Source: an uncultured Lachnospiraceae bacterium (GTDB lineage Bacteria > Bacillota > Clostridia > Lachnospirales > Lachnospiraceae). Taken from it: a DNA stretch of 64,000 nt. Where the stretch lies: contig CAJUMJ010000052.1 in the NCBI GenBank assembly GCA_910587095.1, positions 127,744 to 191,743 of the forward strand, written 5' to 3'. Positions within the stretch are counted from its first letter, which is position 1. Each line of letters begins with the position of its first letter. Both the position numbers and the translations under genes were made by a program. This document shows positions 1 through 6,706 of this stretch, one piece after another. The notes beneath the pieces were generated by a model. That model had not been told where the DNA came from, made no database searches, and saw only the letters and a list, made by a program, of their open reading frames with translations.

Positions 1-1
1 A

Positions 2-349
2 GGCGGTAATTATACCGGCGAAAAGGCAGCTGAGTATCGCATTGTAGCAGCCCCGATCGACAAGGCGAGGATTACAGTGCAGAATCCAGCACAGAATAAT
101 AGAAACTTATTCCTATATACAGGACAGGAAATTTGCATTGACAAAAGCAACCTGGTTGTGAAAGTGGGCACGGAGGTATTGTCGGACGATCAATATGAAA
201 TTCTGGAGGATACTTATAAAAATAACATCAATAAAGGAACTGCCAGCGTACAGATCAGGGGTGTTGGAAATCTGTATGGCGGTACCGCGACAGTGAAATT
301 TAAAATAGGGACAAAAGGTTTTCAGTGGTTCTGGCGATTGTTTGGATAG
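2..349 (+). CDS. C-terminal fragment of a repeat-type surface protein (5' end outside window)
   Basis: The reading frame is open from base 2, so this is the last 115 residues of a longer protein. It holds at least one and a half copies of a bacterial Ig-like repeat: a 'GGNYTGE...YRI' end of one unit, then a unit that closes with 'GTASVQIRGVGNLYGGTATVKFKI'-like wording (residues about 75-101). Such units occur in secreted or cell-surface proteins of gut Clostridia. The end (GFQWFWRLFG) has no LPXTG motif and no membrane anchor. Its ligand is unknown. A strong hairpin follows 25 bases after the stop. Function beyond a surface or secreted role is inference. Confidence 0.6.
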   Translation, partial: GGNYTGEKAAEYRIVAAPIDKARITVQNPAQNNRNLFLYTGQEICIDKSNLVVKVGTEVLSDDQYEILEDTYKNNINKGTASVQIRGVGNLYGGTATVKFKIGTKGFQWFWRLFG

Positions 350-373
350 GTGATTTTGTAAAAATGATTGAGG

Positions 374-418
374 TCAAAAGGCTATCGGAAGGAGAATATC
401 TTTTCGATAGCCTTTTGA
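374..418 (+). terminator. Terminator-like hairpin after the surface protein gene
   Basis: A perfect 14-bp inverted repeat (374-387 and 405-418) encloses a 17-base loop. The descending arm includes TTTT, but there is no longer T-run after it. It closes the transcription unit of the partial gene upstream. Confidence 0.65.
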
Positions 419-525
419 TATGAAGGACTCGCTGCACTAAAATGGAAGAAGACTATCTTTACTGACAAAAAACACCTGCTTGTAACGTAACGTAATGAGC
501 TGTGCTATAAAATGGGAGGTGTGAT

Positions 526-615
526 ATGAATAAATGTAAAGAAATACCACAAGTTTATATGACCGTTGGCGAAGTCGCCCCCAAATGGGCGTTACTATAT
601 GGACGGCACAGTTGA
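526..615 (+). pseudogene. Short remnant resembling a helix-turn-helix N-terminus
   Basis: A 29-codon frame starts at ATG 526 with a good GGAGGT site at 515-520. The residues 'YMTVGEVAPKWA' resemble the start of the small helix-turn-helix proteins common in Lachnospiraceae ('YMTVKEAAEKWG...'). The frame then breaks off. Adding one base near 588 would continue the resemblance for a few residues (KWGVTIWTAQ), which suggests a decayed, frameshifted copy. Its 3' end runs into the first copy of the direct repeat at 601-637. It may instead be a real short peptide; the evidence is resemblance only. Confidence 0.35.
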
Positions 616-637
616 CTTTTCTCCGTTAAATTGGTAC
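601..637 (+). repeat. Direct repeat, copy 1 (upstream of HEPN/MNT pair)
   Basis: This imperfect 37-base repeat matches 1394-1430. The core CGGCACAGTTGACTTTT (17 bases) is identical, and the rest (xTCCxTTAAxTTGxTAC) is similar. The two copies flank the HEPN/MNT gene pair, and each contains a TTGACT -35 box. Confidence 0.75.
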
Positions 638-640
638 GAT
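612..640 (+). promoter_or_regulatory. Promoter for the HEPN/MNT pair
   Basis: TTGACT (612-617) and TACGAT (635-640) are separated by exactly 17 bases. Transcription would start near 647. The ATG at 639 would then lie upstream of the transcript, which supports the ATG at 684 as the true start of the first gene. Confidence 0.55.
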
Positions 641-683
641 GGGTGACAGGTATGAAAACGGGAGCGAAAGGAAGCGCACAGAA

Positions 684-1100
684 ATGTCGGAGATTCAGAC
701 AGCATATTTACAGAAATGTATCGATACGCTTGAAAAATCTTATACCATGTTGCAGAGCGCAGAAGAAGGAACGATTGACTATGAATTGTACCGTAATTCC
801 CTGGTCAAAAGTTTTGAGATGACAATAGAGCAGAGTGGAAAACTGCTGCGGAAAAAGATCATCCCTTATTTCTCCTCGAAAAAAGCTGCCGATAAGCTGA
901 CTTTCAAAGATGTTTTCCGCTGTGCACATAAATATTCTCTGCTTACCGAAGAGGAGACGGACAGATGGATGAAGTATCGCGATAATCGAAATAACACGGC
1001 GCACGATTATGGACAGTCTTTTGCCGAGGAAACGCTGGTTTTGATAGATGATTTTATAGCGGATACAAAAAAGCTGAAAGAGGTCATTGACAATGATTGA
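684..1100 (+). CDS. HEPN-type toxin / nucleotidyltransferase substrate-binding protein (HI0074-like)
   Basis: The 138-residue helical protein resembles the HI0074/HepT-like HEPN family, partners of minimal nucleotidyltransferases. The HEPN motif Rx4HxY is intact: R102, H107 and Y109 in 'RNNTAHDY'. In characterised HepT-MntA systems the R and H form an RNase active site, and the partner AMPylates the tyrosine to neutralise it. The start at 684 is chosen over ATG 639 because of the GAAAGGAAG site at 666-674 and because 639 lies inside the -10 box. The gene overlaps the next one by 8 bases, so the two are likely co-translated. RNase activity here is inferred from the motif. A non-toxic substrate-binding role is the alternative. 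Confidence 0.75.
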   Translation: MSEIQTAYLQKCIDTLEKSYTMLQSAEEGTIDYELYRNSLVKSFEMTIEQSGKLLRKKIIPYFSSKKAADKLTFKDVFRCAHKYSLLTEEETDRWMKYRDNRNNTAHDYGQSFAEETLVLIDDFIADTKKLKEVIDND

Positions 1101-1392
1101 CATAAAAAGGAAATACCTCGATGAACTGACTGACATTTTTAGCGTGTACTGTCCGAAAGCCGAAATATGGGCTTATGGTAGCCGGATAAAAAACGAATCT
1201 CATTCCGGCAGCGATCTCGATCTGACGGTGAAAGATTTTAACGAGGCAGGAAAATCCATTGTAAAACTGCGGGAAATCCTAAACGACAGCGACATTCCGT
1301 TTTTGATAGAGATACAGGAATTTGACAGGCTGCCGGAGGCTTTTCAGAATGAAATATTAAAAAAATATGTTCAAATTTTCCCGATGCCATAA
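1093..1392 (+). CDS. MNT-type minimal nucleotidyltransferase (antitoxin-like, MntA/HI0073 family)
   Basis: The 99-residue protein carries the polymerase-beta nucleotidyltransferase signature GSx10DxD: G29, S30, D41 and D43 in 'YGSRIKNESHSGSDLDL'. Known MntA antitoxins transfer AMP from ATP to the tyrosine of the HEPN partner, and that tyrosine is present in the gene upstream. ATG 1093 has an AAGAGG site at proper distance. A TTG at 1087 would be too close to it. The gene starts inside the end of the HEPN gene, which is typical of this module. It is followed directly by the second copy of the flanking repeat. Confidence 0.75.
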   Translation: MIDIKRKYLDELTDIFSVYCPKAEIWAYGSRIKNESHSGSDLDLTVKDFNEAGKSIVKLREILNDSDIPFLIEIQEFDRLPEAFQNEILKKYVQIFPMP

Positions 1393-1393
1393 G

Positions 1394-1430
1394 GGCGGCA
1401 CAGTTGACTTTTTGTCCTTAAGTTGATACA
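1394..1430 (+). repeat. Direct repeat, copy 2 (downstream of HEPN/MNT pair)
   Basis: This is the second copy of the repeat at 601-637. It shares the 17-base identical core CGGCACAGTTGACTTTT and supplies the -35 box of the ilvN promoter. Confidence 0.75.
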
Positions 1431-1432
1431 AT
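1404..1432 (+). promoter_or_regulatory. Promoter for ilvN-ilvC
   Basis: TTGACT (1404-1409) is followed after 17 bases by TACAAT (1427-1432). The leader to ilvN is only about 40 bases, so there is no room for a T-box or a leader-peptide attenuator. Confidence 0.6.
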
Positions 1433-1478
1433 TATTAACGGTATTTATGAGACGGACTGTGGAAGGAAGGTTGTTTGG

Positions 1479-1979
1479 ATGCAGAAAAAGGTTTTTCAGT
1501 TGTTGGTAGATAATACATCGGGTGTTTTAAGCCGCATCGCCGGGCTTTTTTCCAGACGCGGTTACAATATCGAAAGCATTACGGCCGGTTCGACTGCGGA
1601 CCCCCGCTATACCCGCATCACGATCGTTACCTCCGGGGATGACGAGATTCTGGAGCAGATCGAAAAGCAGGTGGCCAAATTGGTGGATGTGCGCGATATC
1701 AAGGAATTAAAGCCCGGGGAGAGCGTATACCGGGAGCTTGCCCTGATTAAAGTGAGAGTGACCTCCGCCAGAGACCGTATTGATGTGTTTGCGGTGGCGA
1801 ACGCGTACCGGGCGGACCCCGTAGATGTCTCACCCGGCAGTATCACTATCGAATTGATTGGCGATCAGGATAAGATCGACGCTTTTATCGCGGTTCTGGA
1901 CGGCTATGAGATTTTGGAGGTAGCCCGTACCGGTATTGCAGGATTAACCCGTGGTATCGATCAGGTCACCTATTTGTAG
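1479..1979 (+). CDS. ilvN: Acetolactate synthase small (regulatory) subunit
   Basis: The 166-residue protein has the N-terminal ACT domain of the acetolactate synthase regulatory subunit ('FQLLVDNTSGVLSRIAGLFSRRGYNIESI', about residues 4-75, quoted in part) and the conserved C-terminal half ending in 'TGIAGLTRG'. It binds valine and activates the catalytic subunit, which makes acetolactate in valine, leucine and isoleucine synthesis. The usual partner gene ilvB is not next to it and must lie elsewhere. A GGAAGG site precedes ATG 1479. It is co-directional with ilvC 71 bases downstream, and the pair probably forms one transcript from the promoter at 1404-1432. Confidence 0.93.
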   Translation: MQKKVFQLLVDNTSGVLSRIAGLFSRRGYNIESITAGSTADPRYTRITIVTSGDDEILEQIEKQVAKLVDVRDIKELKPGESVYRELALIKVRVTSARDRIDVFAVANAYRADPVDVSPGSITIELIGDQDKIDAFIAVLDGYEILEVARTGIAGLTRGIDQVTYL

Positions 1980-2050
1980 TTAGCTCAAGGGAAATTCCCT
2001 TTCAGTTATAGAACTTACATTAATTATATAGTTAACGGAGGAAAAGAAAA

Positions 2051-3067
2051 ATGGCAAAAATTTTCTATCAGGAAGACTGCAATTTATCTCTCCTGGACGG
2101 CAAGACGATCGCGGTGATCGGCTATGGCAGCCAGGGACATGCGCACGCTCTGAACGCGAAGGAGTCCGGCTGCCATGTGATCATTGGTTTATACGAAGGT
2201 TCCAAGTCCTGGGCGAAAGCCGAGGCGCAGGGATTTGAGGTATACACGGCGGCGGAAGCTGCCAAGAAAGCGGATATCATCATGATCCTGATCAACGATG
2301 AGCTGCAGGCCGCTATGTACAAGAAGGATATCGAACCCAATCTGGAAGCCGGCAATATGCTGATGTTTGCACACGGCTTCAACATCCACTTCGGTTGTAT
2401 CGTACCGCCTAAGGATGTGGACGTGACAATGATCGCGCCCAAAGGTCCGGGCCACACTGTAAGAAGCGAGTATCAGGCCGGCAAGGGCGTTCCCTGTCTG
2501 GTAGCCGTACATCAGGACGCTACCGGCAAGGCGCAGGATATGGCTCTGGCTTATGCCTTGGCAATCGGCGGCGCAAGAGCGGGCGTTCTGGAGACCACTT
2601 TCCGCACCGAGACCGAGACAGACCTCTTCGGTGAGCAGGCAGTCCTTTGCGGCGGCGTATGCGCGTTGATGCAGGCAGGTTTCGAGACGCTCGTTGAGGC
2701 GGGATATGATCCGAGAAACGCATACTTCGAGTGTATCCATGAAATGAAGCTGATCGTAGACCTGATTTACCAGTCCGGTTTTGCGGGCATGAGATATTCT
2801 ATCTCCAACACCGCTGAGTACGGCGACTACATCACCGGCCCGAAGATCATTACTGAGGACACGAAGAAGGCAATGAAAAAGATTCTCTCCGATATCCAGG
2901 ACGGCACATTTGCGAAAGACTTCCTTCTCGACATGTCTTCCGCAGGCGGTCAGGTACACTTCAAGGCAATGCGCAAGCTTGCTTCCGAGCATCCGGCAGA
3001 AGTTGTGGGTGAAGATATCAGAAAGCTTTACAGTTGGAATGGCGAGGACAAGCTGATCAACAACTAA
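2051..3067 (+). CDS. ilvC: Ketol-acid reductoisomerase, class I
   Basis: The 338 residues are typical of short (class I) IlvC. The enzyme converts acetolactate to 2,3-dihydroxyisovalerate using Mg2+ and a nicotinamide cofactor. The Rossmann motif 'GYGSQGHAHALN' (residues 24-35) and the metal-site wording 'ETDLFGEQ' are present. In the cofactor-specificity loop (residues 46-54, GLYEGSKSW) the arginine usual in NADPH enzymes is replaced by Tyr48 and followed by Glu49, while both serines remain. Cofactor preference is therefore worth testing. The RBS is GGAGG, 8 bases before ATG. A terminator follows at 3179-3220. Confidence 0.95.
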   Translation: MAKIFYQEDCNLSLLDGKTIAVIGYGSQGHAHALNAKESGCHVIIGLYEGSKSWAKAEAQGFEVYTAAEAAKKADIIMILINDELQAAMYKKDIEPNLEAGNMLMFAHGFNIHFGCIVPPKDVDVTMIAPKGPGHTVRSEYQAGKGVPCLVAVHQDATGKAQDMALAYALAIGGARAGVLETTFRTETETDLFGEQAVLCGGVCALMQAGFETLVEAGYDPRNAYFECIHEMKLIVDLIYQSGFAGMRYSISNTAEYGDYITGPKIITEDTKKAMKKILSDIQDGTFAKDFLLDMSSAGGQVHFKAMRKLASEHPAEVVGEDIRKLYSWNGEDKLINN

Positions 3068-3178
3068 CCCGGTTAATTGTGATCATGCGCACATGCGGAA
3101 AAATGCTTAAATGTGCGCGCAAAAAGCGTTACAAGTGCGCATTTCTGCTTTGAAAGCTGAGGAAAATAGGAATAAAAT

Positions 3179-3220
3179 GGGGCATTCCGCCGTTATCCGG
3201 CAGGGTGCCCCTGTTTTTTT
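3179..3220 (+). terminator. Terminator of ilvN-ilvC
   Basis: A G+C-rich stem (GGGGCA 3179-3184 with TGCCCC 3206-3211, plus an inner GCCG/CGGC stem) is followed by TGTTTTTTT. Upstream, at about 3085-3120, a weaker repeat pairs GCGCACAT with ATGTGCGC. The 323-base gap between ilvC and the response regulator holds nothing else that I can identify. Confidence 0.85.
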
Positions 3221-3389
3221 AGAATTTCTTAAGAAGTAACAGCAGTTTCTGTTTAGATTATTCTGTTATGCTGGAACAGTGCACATACGGAGGATGAATG
3301 AAGCGGAGCGTAGACAGCCCGCAGGCGAGGAAAAACGGAGGTTTTTCGAGCGTGCACTGCGGAAAAGAGACAGTGGAGGGGCGCAGACG

Positions 3390-4094
3390 ATGGACTACCA
3401 TATTTTGATTGTAGAAGATGACAGGGATATCCGTGAGGGGATTGAAATTTATTTAAAAAATCAGGGCTATATCGTTTTTCAGGCAGCCGACGGGATAGAA
3501 GGGCTTGAAATTATTGAGAAGAAGACGATCCACCTGGCCATAGTGGATGTGATGATGCCGAGAATGGACGGAATCAGCATGATGATGCGGGTCCGGGAAT
3601 TGAATTACGATTTTCCAGTCATTATGCTTTCCGCCAAATCCGAGGAAGTTGACAAGATCATGGGGTTAAATATGGGAGCGGACGACTATGTGACGAAGCC
3701 CTTTACGACCATGGAGCTTCTGGCCCGGGTAAACTCTCATCTGAGGCGTTACAGCCGTTTCCTTGAAATGAAGGACAGCCGGACGAAGGACGAAAAGGTC
3801 TATTCCATCGGCGGTCTGGAGGTACATGAGGAAACCGTGGAAGTCTATCTTGACGGAAAGCCTGTGAAGCTGACGCCGACAGAGTTTAAAATCCTGCTGC
3901 TTTTGATCAAAAGCCCTGGCAGAGTGTTCTCTTCGGAAGAAATCTATGAGAGGGTTTGGAACGAGCAGGCCATCAATACGGATGCGATCATGGTGCATGT
4001 CAGAAAAATCCGGGAAAAAATCGAGTTAAATCCCCGGGACCCAAAATATTTGAAGGTGGTGTGGGGTATTGGCTACAAAATCGAAAAACAGTGA
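3390..4094 (+). CDS. OmpR/PhoB-family response regulator
   Basis: The 234-residue protein has a receiver domain (residues 1-120) with the phospho-acceptor D53 in 'LAIVDVMMPRMDG' and the 'KPF' lysine. A C-terminal winged-helix DNA-binding domain ('LTPTEFKILLLL...GIGYKI') follows. It is the partner of the histidine kinase whose start overlaps its end. Start 3390 is chosen for its GGAGGGG site and because the receiver fold begins at once. An upstream in-frame ATG at 3279 would add 37 unrelated residues. Target genes are unknown. Confidence 0.9.
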   Translation: MDYHILIVEDDRDIREGIEIYLKNQGYIVFQAADGIEGLEIIEKKTIHLAIVDVMMPRMDGISMMMRVRELNYDFPVIMLSAKSEEVDKIMGLNMGADDYVTKPFTTMELLARVNSHLRRYSRFLEMKDSRTKDEKVYSIGGLEVHEETVEVYLDGKPVKLTPTEFKILLLLIKSPGRVFSSEEIYERVWNEQAINTDAIMVHVRKIREKIELNPRDPKYLKVVWGIGYKIEKQ

Positions 4095-6516
4095 AAACAG
4101 AAACAAGAAAAGAAAAAAGAGAGAGCCGGGATTTTGGGTAGCGTTTTTCCTGATCCTTGCAGCGGACGTGGCTTTTTTGTTCCGGTATCCGGATTTTCAA
4201 AAAAGAGCTTCCGCGGAAGAACCGGATGTTCTCTCGGGAAGTGAATTTCTTCATGAGGTGTATCAGGCAAATACCGTGCTCTACAGAAAGCTTTGCGAGT
4301 CGATTGAGGGAGTGAGTCTGTCCGGCCAGTATGTCTATCTCGCGGCGGATGGACAGATGGCCAGGGACGTGACTGAATATTATGATTTCGAAGGGGAGAC
4401 GCCGCTTACCTACGCCGGCGAGGAATTGGATGCCCTGCTGGAGGAATGGGAACTTTCTTTGAGCGAGGGTCTGGCTGTGCGGACGGACTATCAGATTATC
4501 GATGAGCACAGGCAAATATCTCATTCCAACACGGGAAACGACTTATACCGACTGGGGACTGAGGGCGCAGAGGAAGCGCTGGAAGACAGTTATCCCTATT
4601 ATATCAAAATGCAGTTTGACGAAAACGGTCTTCTGTCGCATGTATGGGTGCGTGGAGCGGATGCGGACGGTTTGATAAACAGCGTCCAGAGGGTGATGAG
4701 GAGCCGCTATCTGGAGCGCTGTCTTTACGAGAGACTTGCCTACTCCGCGTTTGGCAGCGTGGATTGGGAGGATGACATCTATTACGGCAGTGACGGTGAT
4801 ATCAGACAGATGCGTCTGCAAGTCATGAACACGCCCAAAAGCTGTACGATCTGTTATGCCATGACACAGGAGCAGCTTACACAGATCCAGGAATCTTCAC
4901 GGCTGTTTTTATCCTCGCAGCTTACAGGTGATTACTATAACTGCGGCATCCAGCAGTTCTTCTATGTACTCCTGGCGATACTCGGGATTGCGGCGCTTCT
5001 TCTTCCCCTGTGGAAGGGGTATCGTCTGCACGAGAGAATCCGCTCGCCCCTGCATATGGAGAGCGTGATTATTTTGCTTGCCGTCAGCTTCCTGTTTTTC
5101 GGAGAGCTGTCCGTCGGCATGGTGCAGTGCACGATGACGGAGCATTGGGCGTACAGTTTTCCCTACGCTGTAAGGTCCATTCTGCCTGGAATGCCGGAAG
5201 TACTGACGGACGGTATTGTTCTTGCCGTCAACCTGTTCTTCCTGACCGCGGCTTTCACACTGTGGTTTGTGCTGGCATCTTCGCTTGCACAAGTATATTT
5301 ATTCGGTTTCAGAGGATATTTGAGAAAATACTGTCTGTGCCTGCGGATTTACAGGTGTTTTCGTATACTGACCAGAAGAAGGAAAGCGCGGTTTGAGAGA
5401 GAGATAAAGCATCTTGATCTGGAAGAAAATATAAGCATTCCGCTGTTTAAATTGATTGCGCTCAATTATGCGCTCCTCGCTTTTCTCAGCCTGTTTTGGA
5501 TTTTGGGCATTTTCCTTATGCTTATTTATTCGGTTTTTCTTTATACACTTCTGAAAAAATATATACAGTATATACAGGAGAAATATTCCTGTATGCTGGG
5601 GGCGGTGCGTTCGGTTGCCGACGGCAATCTGCAGACGAAGTTCGAGGAGGACTGGGGAATGTTTGAGTCCTGTAAGGAGGAGCTTGCGCAGATCCAGACC
5701 GGATTTTCAAATGCTGTGGAGGAGGAGGTCAAGAGCCAGAGGATGCGCACGGAATTAATCACCAACGTGTCTCATGACTTAAAGACGCCGCTCACTGCCA
5801 TTATCACTTACACGGAGCTTTTGCAGGGAAAAAATGTGGACGAAATACAGAGAAAAGAATATCTTGAAGTTCTCAGAAGAAAAGCGTTCCGTTTAAAATC
5901 GCTTATTGAAGACCTTTTTGAGGTGAGCAAGGCGAGCAGCGGCAATGTGACTTTTCATCCGGCTAAAGTGGACATCTGTCATCTGATGAGGCAGGTCTAT
6001 CTGGAATATGAGGACAGGGCGAAGGATGCCAATCTGGTCTTTCGGTTTTCATTTCCTCGGGAAAAAGTGTTTTTGATGTTGGACGGGGAGAAGACAAGCC
6101 GGATTTTTGATAATTTGTATATCAATATCATCAAGTATGCCATGCCGAATACAAGAGTTTACGTAAGCGTCGCCTCAAGAGAGGGGGAAGTAAGGATTGA
6201 ATTAAAAAATATTTCCGGGTCAGAGCTAAATATTCCGTCGGAGAGCCTGACGGAGCGCTTTGTGAGGGGGGACAGCGCAAGAAGCAGCGAGGGGAGCGGT
6301 CTTGGGCTTGCCATAGCCAGAAGCTTTGTGGAACTGCAAGGCGGTAAGTTGGAGATCGAGATCGACGGGGATCTGTTCAAAGTCATATTGATATGGAAAG
6401 GTAACAGTTCAGCCCAGGACTTTGCACTTGCTGCAAAGTCCGTGAGAATAGATAAATGTCCCGAAGAATCCGGCCTCTTTGCCGAAGGCAAAACCGGAAT
6501 AGGTTGGATTCAGTAA
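4069..6516 (+). CDS. Multi-pass membrane sensor histidine kinase
   Basis: The 815-residue kinase pairs with the regulator upstream. It has one N-terminal membrane helix (about 21-39), a large probable extracytoplasmic domain, four or more helices between about 293 and 495, then a HisKA domain with the phospho-accepting H569 in 'NVSHDLKTPLTA' and an HATPase domain with 'GSGLGLAIA' near residue 742. The start is TTG 4069, which overlaps the regulator by 26 bases. A stop lies just upstream in frame and the next ATG is far inside. The catalytic domain appears to end near residue 780. The last 30-odd residues are encoded by a run of hairpins (see repeat 6417-6544). The signal is unknown. Confidence 0.87.
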   Translation: MATKSKNSENRNKKRKKREPGFWVAFFLILAADVAFLFRYPDFQKRASAEEPDVLSGSEFLHEVYQANTVLYRKLCESIEGVSLSGQYVYLAADGQMARDVTEYYDFEGETPLTYAGEELDALLEEWELSLSEGLAVRTDYQIIDEHRQISHSNTGNDLYRLGTEGAEEALEDSYPYYIKMQFDENGLLSHVWVRGADADGLINSVQRVMRSRYLERCLYERLAYSAFGSVDWEDDIYYGSDGDIRQMRLQVMNTPKSCTICYAMTQEQLTQIQESSRLFLSSQLTGDYYNCGIQQFFYVLLAILGIAALLLPLWKGYRLHERIRSPLHMESVIILLAVSFLFFGELSVGMVQCTMTEHWAYSFPYAVRSILPGMPEVLTDGIVLAVNLFFLTAAFTLWFVLASSLAQVYLFGFRGYLRKYCLCLRIYRCFRILTRRRKARFEREIKHLDLEENISIPLFKLIALNYALLAFLSLFWILGIFLMLIYSVFLYTLLKKYIQYIQEKYSCMLGAVRSVADGNLQTKFEEDWGMFESCKEELAQIQTGFSNAVEEEVKSQRMRTELITNVSHDLKTPLTAIITYTELLQGKNVDEIQRKEYLEVLRRKAFRLKSLIEDLFEVSKASSGNVTFHPAKVDICHLMRQVYLEYEDRAKDANLVFRFSFPREKVFLMLDGEKTSRIFDNLYINIIKYAMPNTRVYVSVASREGEVRIELKNISGSELNIPSESLTERFVRGDSARSSEGSGLGLAIARSFVELQGGKLEIEIDGDLFKVILIWKGNSSAQDFALAAKSVRIDKCPEESGLFAEGKTGIGWIQ

Positions 6517-6544
6517 CTATGAAGCCGAAGGCAGAATAGTTACA
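6417..6544. repeat. Hairpin island A, overlapping the kinase 3' end
   Basis: Three successive inverted repeats are present. The first is GGACTTTGCA/TGCAAAGTCC (6417-6426, 6432-6441). The second is TCCGG..TTTGCC/GGCAAA..CCGGA (6469-6498). The third is GTAACTAT/ATAGTTAC (6513-6520, 6537-6544) with an inner GCC/GGC. The second and third share the ten bases GCCGAAGGCA. None is followed by a T-run, so these do not look like ordinary terminators. Confidence 0.7.
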
Positions 6545-6572
6545 TGGAAAGAGCTGTCTGCTGATAATTGAA

Positions 6573-6601
6573 TAGACTTTGGGCCGTTTCTCTGTTATAC
6601 T
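6573..6601 (+). promoter_or_regulatory. Promoter for leuC-leuD
   Basis: TAGACT (6573-6578) and TATACT (6596-6601) have a 17-base spacer. The leader to leuC is about 100 bases, and I see no T-box in it. Confidence 0.45.
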
Positions 6602-6706
6602 TGTACTGTTACTACAATCTATGAAGCTATTCATTATTGAATATATTGAAATGCATGATCCCAAAGAAACGGGATGATAAATTACAGGAAAGCAGGAGGA
6701 ACAACC

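Noticed and set aside
1433..1478. T-box or leader-peptide control of ilvN
   Set aside because: The leader is only about 40 bases. The hisZ leader (28657-28711) and the leuC leader (about 100 bases) likewise show no T-box sequence or stem set.
2189..2992. A 267-codon minus-strand frame
   Set aside because: It is the shadow of ilvC, which is certain.
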